NCBI GenBank assembly: GCA_024231975.1
Contig: JAAEQB010000058.1
Span: 196,428-260,427 of the forward strand
Length of the DNA stretch: 64,000 bases
From: Allobosea sp.
GTDB lineage: Bacteria; Pseudomonadota; Alphaproteobacteria; Rhizobiales; Beijerinckiaceae
Reading direction: 5' to 3'
Position 1 is the stretch's first letter. The number at the start of each line of letters is the position of its first letter. This document shows positions 1 to 8,645 of the stretch, one piece after another. The notes under the pieces are model-generated. The model made no database searches and was not told where the DNA came from. It saw only the letters and a list, made by a program, of their open reading frames with translations. The position numbers and the translations under genes were made by a program.

Positions 1-719
1 ACACGCTTGTCCGCCAAGGCGGCAATCCTGTCGCAGGCAACATACAGGCTGTCGAGATCATGGGTTACCATGAACACGGTCAGACCCAAAGTCTGCTTGA
101 GCGTCATGATCAGCTCGTCAAACTCGGCGGCGCCGATCGGGTCGAGGCCCGAGGTCGGCTCGTCCAGGAAGACGATCTCGGGATCGAGCGCCAGGGCGCG
201 GGCCAGCGCGGCGCGCTTGATCATGCCGCCCGAGAGTTCCGAGGGCACCTTGTCGGCCGCATCGGGCTTCAACCCCACCATCTCGACCTTGAGCATGGCG
301 AGCTCTTCGAGCAGCTTTGGCGAGAGCTTGAGATATTCCCGCATCGGCACCTGGATGTTCTGCTTGACGGTCAACGCCGAGAACAGCGCGCCCTGCTGGA
401 ACATCACGCCGAAACGGCGCTCGAGCCGGCGCCGGCCGTTCGGATCGAGCTTGTCGACGTTCTCGCCGAAGACCTCGATCGTGCCGCGCTGCTTGCGCAC
501 CAGGCCGAGGATGGTGCGGGTCAGCACCGACTTGCCCTGGCCCGAGCCGCCGACGAAGCCGAGAATCTCGCCGCGCCGTACATCGAGATCGAGCCCGTCC
601 ATGATCACCTTGTCGCCGAACGCAACCTTGAGATCGCGAACGCGAATCACCGCATCGGGTTCCTCGTCGCCCGATGCGGTGGGTCCGCTCGGACCGGTCT
701 GAGAGGGTCTGTCGAGCAT
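1..719 (-). CDS. mlaF: MCE/Mla-type ABC transporter ATP-binding protein (partial)
   Basis: ATPase of an Mla/MCE-type lipid transporter that energises phospholipid movement between inner and outer membrane. The gene runs off the left edge; 239 residues are visible. Seen: Walker A GGSGQGKS at 57-64, signature LSGGM at 162-166, Walker B ending DEP at 186-188, and H-loop His220. The phrase FQQGALFSALTV near 107-118 is typical of MlaF rather than of amino-acid importers. The ATG at 719-717 lies 11 nt after the mlaE stop, so the two form an operon. The MCE-domain protein expected next would lie outside the window. Confidence 0.9.
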   Translation of the reverse strand, partial: MLDRPSQTGPSGPTASGDEEPDAVIRVRDLKVAFGDKVIMDGLDLDVRRGEILGFVGGSGQGKSVLTRTILGLVRKQRGTIEVFGENVDKLDPNGRRRLERRFGVMFQQGALFSALTVKQNIQVPMREYLKLSPKLLEELAMLKVEMVGLKPDAADKVPSELSGGMIKRAALARALALDPEIVFLDEPTSGLDPIGAAEFDELIMTLKQTLGLTVFMVTHDLDSLYVACDRIAALADKR

Positions 720-730
720 CGCGCCGCCCC

Positions 731-1876
731 TCACATCCTGATCGAGGCGAAGAACATGGCGAAGAGACCGTCGACCACGATGACCATGAAGATCGCCTTC
801 ACCACCGAGGCGGTCACCTGATGGCCGAGCGATTCGGCCGAGCCCTTCACCGCCAAGCCCTCGATCGAGGCGATCAGGCCGATCACGAACGCCATGAACG
901 GGGCCTTGATGAGGCCGACGGCGAAATGCTGCCAGGTGATCACCGATTTCAGGCGGTCGAGATAGGTGTCGAGACCGATGCCGCCATAGAGCCAACTCAC
1001 CAGGCCGGCACCGACCAGGCCGGCCATGGCCGAGATGAAGGTCAGGATCGGCAGCGCGATGATCAGTGCCAGGATGCGCGGCACCACCAGCACCTCGATC
1101 GGGTCGAGCCCCATCACCCTGAGCGCATCGATCTCCTCGCGCATCTTCATCGAGCCGATCTCGGCGGTGAAGGCGGAGCCGGAGCGACCGGCGACCATGA
1201 TCGAGGTCAGCAGCACCGAGAGCTCGCGCAGGACAAGGATGCCGGTCAGGTTGACGACGAAGGCGGTGGCGCCGAAGCGCTGGAGCTGGAAGATGCCCTG
1301 CTGCGCGACGATGCAGCCGACCAGGAATGAGATCAGGATGATGATCGGTGCGCCGTTGAAGGCGATCAGCTCGATCTGGTTGACCAGCGAAGGCCCGCGG
1401 AAGCGCCGTGGTCCGAACAGGGCGCCGACGCAGCCCGCCATCACCTCGCCGAGGAAGACGGCGCCGCCGGCAAGGTCGCGGCCGAAGCGGGTGACGCCCT
1501 GGCCGATGTCGACGAGGACCGTAACGAGCCCTATGGGGCGGACCGGTGGCTGGTAGTCGGTGACGTTGCGCTCGACCTCGCGGAGCAGCACAGCATGCTC
1601 GGGGCGGCCGCTGGTCAGCTCTATCGCGACGCCCTTCGCCTCGCCCGCCTGCTTGACCTGGTCGAGCAGATAGGCGCCGAGCGTGTCGAGGCGCTCGATC
1701 GCCGACAGGTCGAGCCGCGCCTGGCGCACGCTGCCGATGCGCTCGGACAATTCGCTGGTCAAGGCCTCGAGGCGGGGCGCCCGCCCGACGCTCCAGCGGC
1801 CGGCCAGCGACACGACGAGGACACCGCCATCGTCGCGATAGACCGCCTGCGGCTCAACGGCGTCGACGACAGCCAT
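731..1876 (-). CDS. mlaE: MlaE family lipid ABC transporter permease with N-terminal STAS-like domain
   Basis: Inner-membrane permease partner of the ATPase downstream. From the chosen start it has 381 residues: a soluble STAS-like N-terminus (about 1-95, as in the fused MlaB/MlaE type), then a hydrophobic MlaE domain (about 150-380) with the family signature AGRSGSAFTAEIGSMKM. An in-frame ATG 72 nt upstream would overlap the preceding MFS gene. I prefer ATG 1876-1874, which starts 22 nt after that gene's stop and gives a normal STAS N-terminus. Fusion of STAS and permease is common in Alphaproteobacteria. Confidence 0.9.
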   Translation of the reverse strand: MAVVDAVEPQAVYRDDGGVLVVSLAGRWSVGRAPRLEALTSELSERIGSVRQARLDLSAIERLDTLGAYLLDQVKQAGEAKGVAIELTSGRPEHAVLLREVERNVTDYQPPVRPIGLVTVLVDIGQGVTRFGRDLAGGAVFLGEVMAGCVGALFGPRRFRGPSLVNQIELIAFNGAPIIILISFLVGCIVAQQGIFQLQRFGATAFVVNLTGILVLRELSVLLTSIMVAGRSGSAFTAEIGSMKMREEIDALRVMGLDPIEVLVVPRILALIIALPILTFISAMAGLVGAGLVSWLYGGIGLDTYLDRLKSVITWQHFAVGLIKAPFMAFVIGLIASIEGLAVKGSAESLGHQVTASVVKAIFMVIVVDGLFAMFFASIRM

Positions 1877-1898
1877 GACGGCTCGCCAGCTCCCACGT

Positions 1899-3092
1899 TC
1901 AGATTCGGCCCCCGCGACCTGTATTGCCGGGCGCCTTGAGGATGGCAAGGGCCGCCAGGATGAGCCCGAGCAACGCGATCGGCACCATGGCGAGGAATAC
2001 GCCCGGCCCGAACAGACGATAGAGATAGCCGGAGAGAATGGTCGCCAGCCCCATCACCAGCGCGCTCACTGCGACGAGCCGCCCCTGCGCTGCGGCACGA
2101 CGCGCCCCGGGAGACAGCGCCGACAGCGCTGCAAGCGTGCCAAGATGCATGCAGCCGAAGGTGATCCCGTGCAGGAGCTGCAGCAGGACGGTGACGGCAA
2201 GGCCGGGATCGGCGCTCATCACGCCGAAGCGCAGCGCCGCCGCGATCGCCGCGATCGCGATCCAGCGCAGGCCGACAAGGCCGCTGGCGGCGATGCTGCC
2301 TCCGACGAGGAAGACCGCGATCTCGGCGAGGACGGCAACCGCCCAGAGCCAGCCGACCGTCTCGCCGCTGAAGCCGATGCTGCGCCAGTGCAGCGAGCTG
2401 AAGGCGTAGACCGCCGCATGCGTGGCGTTGACGCAAGCCGCTGCCCCGACCGCGAGCCAGAACGGCAGTCCGAAGCCGACAGCGGACGCTCCTTGTGAGA
2501 CCGCTGGCGAAACTCCTCCTGGCGGCGACGGCGCCTGCAATGCAGCGAGCGCCGCGAGCGAACTGCTGCCGGCGAGGACGAAGGGGATCAGCCAGGCGCC
2601 GTGCCGGGCGATCAAATAGCCGCCGGCGAGGTTCGAGAGCACGAAGGTCACCGAACCCCAGAGCCTGACGCGGCCATAATCCCTGAGCGCCCCGGCCTTC
2701 ACCTGCTCGGTGGTCAGGACGTCGGCGAGCGGCACCACGCCTGACAGGGCGATGGCGCTAAGGGCCGTCAGGATGGCGATCGGCAAGAATTGCGTCTGCT
2801 GCGCCAGGGCGAAATAGATCAGTGCTGCCAAGGCATTGAGCAGCGCCAGCAGGATGTTCGGGCGCAGGCGATCACCCAGCCCCGTCACCGACGAAGCCAC
2901 GAAGACGCGCACCAGGATCGGGATCGCCAGCACATAGCCGATGTCGACATCGCCCAGCCCCGTCGAGGCGAGCCAGACCGGGAAGAAGGGCAGGTAGAAG
3001 CCGACGCCGAGGAAGTTCAGCGCATGCATGAGCGAGAGGCGCACCGCAAGAAGGCGCGAAAATCCGGTCCGGAGCGGCGGCGGCAGGCCCAT
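1899..3092 (-). CDS. MFS transporter, HcaT/3-phenylpropionate-permease-like
   Basis: A 397-residue polytopic membrane protein with about 12 predicted hydrophobic segments. The pattern of the MFS_1-like/HcaT group is visible: RLWGSVTF near residue 145 after an acidic/basic loop, and YLPFFPVWL near the N-terminus. It is probably a proton symporter for a small aromatic or nucleoside-like solute; the substrate cannot be read from sequence. It is the first gene of a minus-strand group with mlaE and mlaF, with a 22-nt gap. A functional tie to lipid transport is not evident and co-transcription is inference. Confidence 0.75.
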   Translation of the reverse strand: MGLPPPLRTGFSRLLAVRLSLMHALNFLGVGFYLPFFPVWLASTGLGDVDIGYVLAIPILVRVFVASSVTGLGDRLRPNILLALLNALAALIYFALAQQTQFLPIAILTALSAIALSGVVPLADVLTTEQVKAGALRDYGRVRLWGSVTFVLSNLAGGYLIARHGAWLIPFVLAGSSSLAALAALQAPSPPGGVSPAVSQGASAVGFGLPFWLAVGAAACVNATHAAVYAFSSLHWRSIGFSGETVGWLWAVAVLAEIAVFLVGGSIAASGLVGLRWIAIAAIAAALRFGVMSADPGLAVTVLLQLLHGITFGCMHLGTLAALSALSPGARRAAAQGRLVAVSALVMGLATILSGYLYRLFGPGVFLAMVPIALLGLILAALAILKAPGNTGRGGRI

Positions 3093-3188
3093 GGCAGCGA
3101 TTTCTTAAAGAATCAGCAGCAATTTTGCGGATGGGCATCTTCGGCCGGCGAAATGCGTTTCGGCCAGCCCACGGAGTGCAGCCTGGCC

Positions 3189-4064
3189 ATGAGCGACGCG
3201 CGTTCGCTATCTCCGCTGAGCGCGGCCGACTATGACGCGATCGCCGCCGCCGTGATGGAAACGGCGCGCGGCCGCTGGTTCCTGGCCGAATTTTCCAGGC
3301 GCAACCGCCAGTCCGACACCGAGATGGTGCTGTCCGCGATCGCGCGCCTCGAGCGGCTCTGCACGGTGCAGGTCGCCGTGCCGGAGCTGGGGCCAGAACT
3401 CTCGGAGACCGCCCGCACCATCGCCGAACTGCGCGACGATCTCGACCGCGGCGGTGCCTCGGCCCGCCTGTCGGCCCGCATTCAGGAGACCGCCGCCGGT
3501 ATCATCGAAGCGGCCGAATCCATCCAGGAGATCGCCTGGACCCTGCGCGAGGGCGGCGCGGAGCCCGAGCTCTGCGACCGGCTCGACCGGCGCGCGACCG
3601 AGATCTACGGCGCGACCACGGTGATCGAGGCGGGCGCCAACCAGATCGAGAAGGTCGCCGACACCGTCGCCATGCTCGATGCCAGCCTGCGCGCGGCAGC
3701 CGACGGAAGCGCCATGGTCGATGCGCCGCTACCGGCGCCCGCCGCAGCGGCCGAACCTCCGCGATCGAGCATCGTGGATCTGGCGACCGACCCGGGCGAC
3801 ATCGACGTGGTCGATGCCGGCACGCAGCAGCGCGCGCCTCTGAACGAAACCGGCCTGCGCCTGCAGACGCAGCCCTATCGGCGGCGCAGCAGCACCCAGG
3901 TGGCCGAGGACGACATCGCCTTCGCCGATGTCGGCGCGCCGGCCGAGGCGATCAGGTTGCCGGAAACGGCCAGCTCGGCGCGGGTCGAGCTCAGCTATTC
4001 CGAGGCTGACCTGCGGGCGATCGCCTCGCTGCCGGTCGAGGACCGGCTGCACTTCTTCGGCTGA
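3189..4064 (+). CDS. CheZ-like protein of unknown function
   Basis: A 291-residue soluble protein starting at ATG 3189 with MSDARSLSPL; open frame further upstream is unlikely to be translated. Residues about 100-168 resemble the long helical hairpin of CheZ: EAAESIQEIAWTLRE, then a Cys-rich turn, then EIYGATTVIEAGANQIEKVADTV. In CheZ the equivalent helix carries the catalytic Asp and Gln (xDxTGQ-like); here Glu147 and Asn151 occupy those places by my alignment. The middle (170-260) is Ala/Pro-rich and probably disordered, and the last about 25 residues form a short amphipathic tail. It may be a CheY-phosphatase relative or a derived scaffold. Family assignment is inference. Neighbours are unrelated. 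Confidence 0.5.
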   Translation: MSDARSLSPLSAADYDAIAAAVMETARGRWFLAEFSRRNRQSDTEMVLSAIARLERLCTVQVAVPELGPELSETARTIAELRDDLDRGGASARLSARIQETAAGIIEAAESIQEIAWTLREGGAEPELCDRLDRRATEIYGATTVIEAGANQIEKVADTVAMLDASLRAAADGSAMVDAPLPAPAAAAEPPRSSIVDLATDPGDIDVVDAGTQQRAPLNETGLRLQTQPYRRRSSTQVAEDDIAFADVGAPAEAIRLPETASSARVELSYSEADLRAIASLPVEDRLHFFG

Positions 4065-4139
4065 GGCTTTCGGTCTTCCGCATTGTCTTCAGGCGAACCG
4101 GTATCCGCTTCGCTTGAAAGTGCTTCGTGTCGCCCGCGC

Positions 4140-5021
4140 TCAGTTTTCGCGCTTCAGCGCGCTCTCGTGCCAGCGCCGCAGAAGAAGGTGCGAGAGCAGG
4201 CTGATCGCCAGGAAGATGGCGATGCCCGAGAGCGAGATCATCAGCAGCGCCGCGAAGACGCGCGGGATCTTGAGCTGGTAGCCCGCCTCGAGGATGCGAT
4301 AGGCCAGCCCCGATTCCGAGCCGCCCGTCCCCGCCACGAACTCGGCGACGACGGCGCCGATCAGGGCCAGGCCGCCGGAAATCTTCAGCCCGGCCAGGAA
4401 ATAGGGCAGCGCCGCCGGCAGCTTGAGATAGCGCAGCGTCTGCCAGCGCGTCGCGCCGTGGAGCTGGAAGAAGTTGATCAGGTTGTGGTCGGCCGAGTTC
4501 AGCCCGAGGATCGTGTTCGACAGGATCGGGAAGAAGGCGACGATCCAGGCGCAGATCAAGAGCGAGAGATTGATGTCACCGGCCCAGATGATGATCAGCG
4601 GCGCGATCGCGACAATCGGCGTCACCTGCAGGATCACGGCATAGGGCAAAAGCGCCATCTCCAGCCATTTCGACTGGGTGAACAGCACGGCAAGCGCGAC
4701 GCCGACGATCACCGCCGCCGCCAGCGCCATGAAGGTGATGCGCAAGGTGATCCAGAGCGAGGCCGAGAGCGTGCCCCAGTCGGCGATCAGGGTCTGGCCG
4801 ACCAGAAGCGGCCCGGGCAACACATAGGACGGCACCTCGTTCCAGCGCACGGCGAATTCCCAGAGCCCGAGCACCAGGATGCCGACGAAGATCGGCGCGA
4901 GGATACGCGGCCAGAAGCTGACCGGCAGGCCGAGGATGGTCGGCTCGGCGAGCGCGAGCGGACGGGCTTCGGCATCGGTGCCGTCATGCGGCACGGCGGC
5001 CGCGGGGGATGTCGTGGTCAC
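4140..5021 (-). CDS. NitT/TauT-family ABC transporter permease
   Basis: A 293-residue integral membrane protein with about six hydrophobic segments and a permease loop of the SsuC/ThiX type. It is the third gene of an importer operon (binding protein, ATPase, permease). I chose GTG 5021-5019, preceded by GAAGG, because the frame upstream runs through a palindromic repeat (5036-5122) and translates to repeat-like sequence. Together with 5137-5943 and 6106-7134 it should import a small heterocyclic or sulfonate-like compound across the inner membrane. The exact substrate is not deducible. Confidence 0.88.
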   Translation of the reverse strand: MTTTSPAAAVPHDGTDAEARPLALAEPTILGLPVSFWPRILAPIFVGILVLGLWEFAVRWNEVPSYVLPGPLLVGQTLIADWGTLSASLWITLRITFMALAAAVIVGVALAVLFTQSKWLEMALLPYAVILQVTPIVAIAPLIIIWAGDINLSLLICAWIVAFFPILSNTILGLNSADHNLINFFQLHGATRWQTLRYLKLPAALPYFLAGLKISGGLALIGAVVAEFVAGTGGSESGLAYRILEAGYQLKIPRVFAALLMISLSGIAIFLAISLLSHLLLRRWHESALKREN

Positions 5022-5035
5022 GGGCCGGCCTTCTT

Positions 5036-5122
5036 CGTCATTGCGAGGAGGTGAAGCCGACGAAGCAATCCAGGGGGTCTCGCGCAATCCTCCTGGATTG
5101 CTTCGCTGCGCTCGCAATGACG
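5036..5122. repeat. Palindromic intergenic element, GTCAT/ATGAC-ended
   Basis: An 87-bp imperfect inverted repeat with ends CGTCATTGCGAG and CTCGCAATGACG and an inner pair GAAGCAATCCAGG / CCTGGATTGCTTC. It fills the gap between the ATPase and permease genes of the importer operon. It belongs to the same loose group as those at 5980, 44198, 44261 and 51387. As transcript it would fold into a long hairpin and could stabilise or attenuate mRNA within the operon. Confidence 0.85.
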
Positions 5123-5136
5123 GGTAGCGGTAGCAC

Positions 5137-5943
5137 TCATGCGCCGATCGCCTCCTTGAGCTTGCCGGAAGCGAGTCGGCAGAGATGGGCGTATTCGGCC
5201 GAGGTCCGGAACAGTTCGTCGCGCGGATAGGGCGCGGAGACGTCGAGATCGGCCATGACGCGGCCGGGCCGCGCCGCCATCACCACGATGCGCTGCGAGA
5301 GATAGACCGACTCGAACACCGAATGAGTGACGAAGACGGCGGTGAAGCGCTCGCGCCACCACAGGTTCAGCAGGTCGTCGTTGAGGCGGTGCCGGGTGAT
5401 CTCATCGAGCGCGGCGAAGGGCTCGTCCATCAGGAGGATTTTTGGCCGCATCACCAGTGCACGGGCGATCGAGACCCGCATCTTCATGCCGCCGGAGAGC
5501 TCGCGCGGATAGGACGTCTCGAAGCCCTTCAGCCCGACCAGCGCCAGCATCTCGGCCGCGCGCGCTTCGGCTTCGCGCTTCGGCACATGCTTCAGCACCA
5601 GCGGCAGCATGACGTTGGACAGCGCATTGGCCCAGGGCATCAGCGTCGGGTCCTGGAAGACGAAGCCGAGATCGCGCTCGGCCTTGTCCTCTCCGGCGCC
5701 AGGCCAGGCGATCGTGCCCGCGGAAGGGCTGCCCAGCCCGGCGATCATGCGCAGCAGGGTCGACTTGCCGCAGCCGGAAGGACCGAGCAGGCTGATGAAC
5801 TCGCCGGTGCCGAGATCGAGATCGACATCGCGCACGGCGATGGTGCCGTTGGCGAACTGCTTGGAGACCCGGCGGATCGAGACGAGCGGAGAACCGCTCG
5901 CCTGCCCTGCCGCCGGATGTGTGCTCAGATAGGCTGTGTCCAA
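5137..5943 (-). CDS. NitT/TauT-family ABC transporter ATP-binding protein
   Basis: A 268-residue ATPase of the SsuB/TauB/ThiZ group. Seen: Walker A GPSGCGKST, Q-loop VFQDPTLMPWANA, signature ELSGGMKMRVSIARAL, Walker B ILLMDEPFAALDE, and switch His in FVTHSVFESVYLSQR. It powers the importer whose permease is 4140-5021 and whose binding protein is 6106-7134. Both gaps that flank it in the operon (162 and 115 nt) are filled by palindromic elements. The ATG at 5943 gives a plausible short N-terminal extension. Confidence 0.92.
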   Translation of the reverse strand: MDTAYLSTHPAAGQASGSPLVSIRRVSKQFANGTIAVRDVDLDLGTGEFISLLGPSGCGKSTLLRMIAGLGSPSAGTIAWPGAGEDKAERDLGFVFQDPTLMPWANALSNVMLPLVLKHVPKREAEARAAEMLALVGLKGFETSYPRELSGGMKMRVSIARALVMRPKILLMDEPFAALDEITRHRLNDDLLNLWWRERFTAVFVTHSVFESVYLSQRIVVMAARPGRVMADLDVSAPYPRDELFRTSAEYAHLCRLASGKLKEAIGA

Positions 5944-5979
5944 AGGCCTGATGATCCAGTTTGCGATCTTTATGTGGGA

Positions 5980-6079
5980 GTCATCCCGGGCGACCGAAGG
6001 GAGACCCGGGATCCATGCCTGAACCGTTCCGGCATGGATCCCGGATCAGCGCCGCCTGCGGCGGCTTGTCCGGGATGAC
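5980..6079. repeat. Palindromic intergenic element, GTCAT/ATGAC-ended
   Basis: A 100-bp nested inverted repeat: outer arms GTCATCCCGG / CCGGGATGAC, inner arms GGGATCCATGCC / GGCATGGATCCC, plus a small GCCGCCTGCGGCGGC hairpin. It lies between the binding-protein gene and the ATPase gene of the same operon. It shares its termini with the element at 5036-5122 but has a different interior. Confidence 0.88.
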
Positions 6080-6105
6080 CCGCTATACACGGCGGAGCCG
6101 CCTTC

Positions 6106-7134
6106 TCAGGGCTTGCCGACACCCTTGTTGATGAACTCCAGGCTGTAGGCCTTCTTGACGTCAACCCCGGCCGGAATGACGCCGGCCTCCGTCATCGTTT
6201 TGGCGAAGCTCGCCCAGCGCGCATCGGTCATGGCGCCGATGCCGAGCGTCTTCGCATCGCCCGAGGCGACGATGCCGTTGTCGTTCATCACCTTGAGGGC
6301 GTAGTCGATCTTTTCCTGATCCATGTCGGGATTGTCCTTCAGGATCCGGGCATTGGCGGCGGCGATGTTCGGCCCACCCTTCATGTACTCGGCCCAGCCT
6401 TCGGCGGTCGCATCGACGAAACGCTGCACGATCTCTTTCTTCTCCTGCACCATCTTGCGGGAGATCGTGATCGTCGTGTTGTAATTCTCGAAGCCGGCAT
6501 CGGCGAGGAGATGGACGACCGGCTCGACGCCAGCCTTGCGGATGACGAAAGGCTCGGAGGACAGGAAGCCCTGCTGGGTCAGCTTCTTATCGGCCAGGAA
6601 CGGCGCCATGTTGAAGGTGTAGGGCCGGATCTGCTCGTCGCGGAAGCCGAATTTCAGCTTCAGGAACGGCCAGAAGCCGACGCGGGCTTGCGCCGCGATC
6701 AGGATCGGCTTGTCCTTGAGGGCCGCGAGCGTGTCGTTGCCCTGGCCGGGATGCGAGATCAGGACCTGAGGGTCCTTCTGGAAGATCGAAGCGATGCAGA
6801 GGAAGGGCAGGTTCTCCTGCGCGAAGCTCAGTGCCTCCAGCGAATTGCCCATGATCATGTCGACGCGGCCGCCGAGCAGGAGCTGGGTCGGGTTCTGCTG
6901 CGGGCCGCCGGGGCGGATGTCGACGTCGAGCCCGTACTTCTTGTAGATGCCGTTGGCGGCGGCGAGATAGAAGCCGCCATGCTCGGTCTGGGCGCGCCAG
7001 TTGGTCTGGTAGCTGACCTTGTCGAGGGTCTGCGCATTGACGCGCGCTCCGGGCACAGGGATCAGCACCGAGGCGGCGGAGCCACCGAGCAGGCCGAGCG
7101 CAGCGCGCCGGTCGAGGCGATATTTCATCGTCAT
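6106..7134 (-). CDS. NMT1/THI5-like ABC transporter substrate-binding protein
   Basis: A 342-residue periplasmic binding protein. The N-terminus has a Tat-like signal (RLDRRAALGLLGGSA, then a hydrophobic stretch, cleavage near VNAQ). The mature part has the NMT1/THI5 pattern: WRAQTEHGGFYLAAANGIYKKYG for ligand capture, then GGPQQNPTQLLLGGRVDM. This class binds pyrimidine precursors, riboflavin-like or other small heterocycles. First gene of the importer operon and divergent from the creatininase-family gene at 7421, which may act on the imported compound. A second ATG 6 nt downstream is an alternative start. Confidence 0.88.
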   Translation of the reverse strand: MTMKYRLDRRAALGLLGGSAASVLIPVPGARVNAQTLDKVSYQTNWRAQTEHGGFYLAAANGIYKKYGLDVDIRPGGPQQNPTQLLLGGRVDMIMGNSLEALSFAQENLPFLCIASIFQKDPQVLISHPGQGNDTLAALKDKPILIAAQARVGFWPFLKLKFGFRDEQIRPYTFNMAPFLADKKLTQQGFLSSEPFVIRKAGVEPVVHLLADAGFENYNTTITISRKMVQEKKEIVQRFVDATAEGWAEYMKGGPNIAAANARILKDNPDMDQEKIDYALKVMNDNGIVASGDAKTLGIGAMTDARWASFAKTMTEAGVIPAGVDVKKAYSLEFINKGVGKP

Positions 7135-7289
7135 GGCCTAACCCCCTCCATCATGTCGCGAACCGGTCGCCGAAGCGCGCGATACCCGCGTCCGGCAAGC
7201 AGCTTGTATGCCACGGCCGATGGGCCGCTGGAAATGCGTCGTCGCCGGCTTTCGCACAGACGAACCACGCCGGCGAGGCTCCAGCCCGC

Positions 7290-7307
7290 ATGGCATGCGC
7301 GTGCCAT
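7290..7307. promoter_or_regulatory. Inverted repeat in divergent intergenic region, possible operator
   Basis: ATGGCA-N6-TGCCAT (18 bp, perfect arms) in the 286-bp gap between the importer operon (start 7134, minus) and the creatininase-family gene (start 7421, plus). Position between divergent genes fits an operator, but no regulator gene is adjacent. Apart from this site I see nothing else recognisable in 7135-7420. Confidence 0.3.
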
Positions 7308-7420
7308 CAGCCCTTCCCCCGTCATTCGCGACCACTATGCTGGGAAGTCCTGTCGCCATGAGGCAGCAGGCGCGAATCGCGGGGCTGGCCCGCGGCCTTG
7401 ACCGACGAGACCTCACGACC

Positions 7421-8221
7421 ATGACCGCACGCTTCTGGGGCGACCTGAAGACCACCGATTTCGTCGACCTCTCGCCCGAGGCGACCGTCGCGGTGCTGCC
7501 GCTCGCCGCGATCGAGCAGCACGGGCTGCATCTTCCTGTCTCGGTCGACACCACCGTGATGAACGCGATGCTGGCGCTGGCGATGCCGCAGGTTCCGGCC
7601 GGTCTCGACGTGCTGGTGCTACCGACTTTGGCGATCTGCAAGTCGAACGAGCATCTGCATTCGCCGGGCACGCTGACCATCTCCTGGGAAAGCGCGATCC
7701 GCAGCTGGATCGAGATCGGCGAGAGCGTGAAGCGCGCCGGCCTGCGCAAGCTCGTGCTCGTCACCTCGCATGGCGGCAATGTCGACCCGATGAAGGTGGT
7801 GGCGCGCGAATTGCGCGTCAGCCGGGGCATGTTCGCAGTCTCGACCTCCTGGAGCAATTTCGGGCTGCCACCGGAGCTCTATGGCGAGATGGACGCCAAG
7901 CACGGCATCCATGCCGGCGATATCGAGACCTCGCTGATGCTGAATTTCCGACCCGACCTCGTCGACATGAGCCAGGCCGGCCGCTTCGTGCCGCGCACGG
8001 TCGAGATGGCGGACGAGGGCTATAAGTGGCTGCGGCCGACCGGCGCGCACCCCTTCGCCTGGATGGCGCAGGACGTTCACTCCTCCGGGGCTGCGGGCGA
8101 CGCCAGCCTCGCCACCGCCGAGAAAGGCAAGGCGACGGCCGAATTCCAGGCCGCGGGTTTCATCGAATTGCTGGCGGATGTGGCGCGGTTTCCGCTGTCG
8201 AAGCTGCACAAGGCAGACTAA
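7421..8221 (+). CDS. Creatininase family amidohydrolase
   Basis: A 266-residue metal-dependent cyclic-amide hydrolase of the creatininase/MftE group. Metal ligands expected for the family are visible: Glu32 and His34 in AAIEQHG, Asp43 in SVDTTV, a His in TSHGGNVDP and a Glu in HAGDIETS. I chose ATG 7421 (MTARFWGDL), which precedes the first conserved strand; the upstream frame is non-conserved. It stands alone on the plus strand, divergent from an NMT1-type importer, so it probably opens an imported ring amide such as a creatinine- or hydantoin-like compound (inference). Confidence 0.85.
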   Translation: MTARFWGDLKTTDFVDLSPEATVAVLPLAAIEQHGLHLPVSVDTTVMNAMLALAMPQVPAGLDVLVLPTLAICKSNEHLHSPGTLTISWESAIRSWIEIGESVKRAGLRKLVLVTSHGGNVDPMKVVARELRVSRGMFAVSTSWSNFGLPPELYGEMDAKHGIHAGDIETSLMLNFRPDLVDMSQAGRFVPRTVEMADEGYKWLRPTGAHPFAWMAQDVHSSGAAGDASLATAEKGKATAEFQAAGFIELLADVARFPLSKLHKAD

Positions 8222-8264
8222 CCTATTTGAATGTTAGATATAGATATGAACAGCGAGACCGCAT

Positions 8265-8636
8265 ATGGCCGCGACTAATTTCGTCGTATTCAACGGCAAG
8301 TGCCCAAGCTGCCAGCAAGAAACAAATATTTCTGCTCAATTTCACGTTTTTTCGAGCTACCGTGGCGGCTTTCTTTCTCGAACGTTCAAAATTGGAGACC
8401 GAGTACCATGGTGGGATGAGGGCGACCCAAATTACGAAGATGGGATAGAACCCGGAGAGCCCGATATAGAAATTGAAGAAGGAACCGTTATACAGACATG
8501 CTATTCGTACTGCAATTCATGCAAAGCAGAATTATTTTCTGATGTTTGGTTTAGGGATCGCATTATTATTAAATGCGATAATGTTTTCCTTGGAGGCAGC
8601 CCCGCGAGAGTTCCCCCCGAAGTAGCACCAGACTAG
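8265..8636 (+). CDS. Small AT-rich protein with two Cys pairs, unknown function
   Basis: A 123-residue protein that I do not recognise. Cys pairs CPSC (13-16) and CNSC (83-86), plus Cys79, suggest one zinc-ribbon-like site closed by N- and C-terminal halves. The middle is acidic (Asp/Glu-rich, about 51-72). Base and codon use differ sharply from the neighbours: A/T-ending codons and many ATA, AAT and TTT. The gene sits in a narrow slot between creatininase (ends 8221) and soxR (ends 8646, opposite strand). Upstream it has an AT-rich stretch (8230-8250) that could hold a promoter. Likely recently acquired. Confidence 0.7.
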   Translation: MAATNFVVFNGKCPSCQQETNISAQFHVFSSYRGGFLSRTFKIGDRVPWWDEGDPNYEDGIEPGEPDIEIEEGTVIQTCYSYCNSCKAELFSDVWFRDRIIIKCDNVFLGGSPARVPPEVAPD

Positions 8637-8645
8637 CGGTCACGC

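Noticed and set aside
5022..5117. Longer N-terminus of the NitT-type permease
   Set aside because: The added codons come from a palindromic repeat, not from conserved protein; GTG 5021 has a proper ribosome-binding site.
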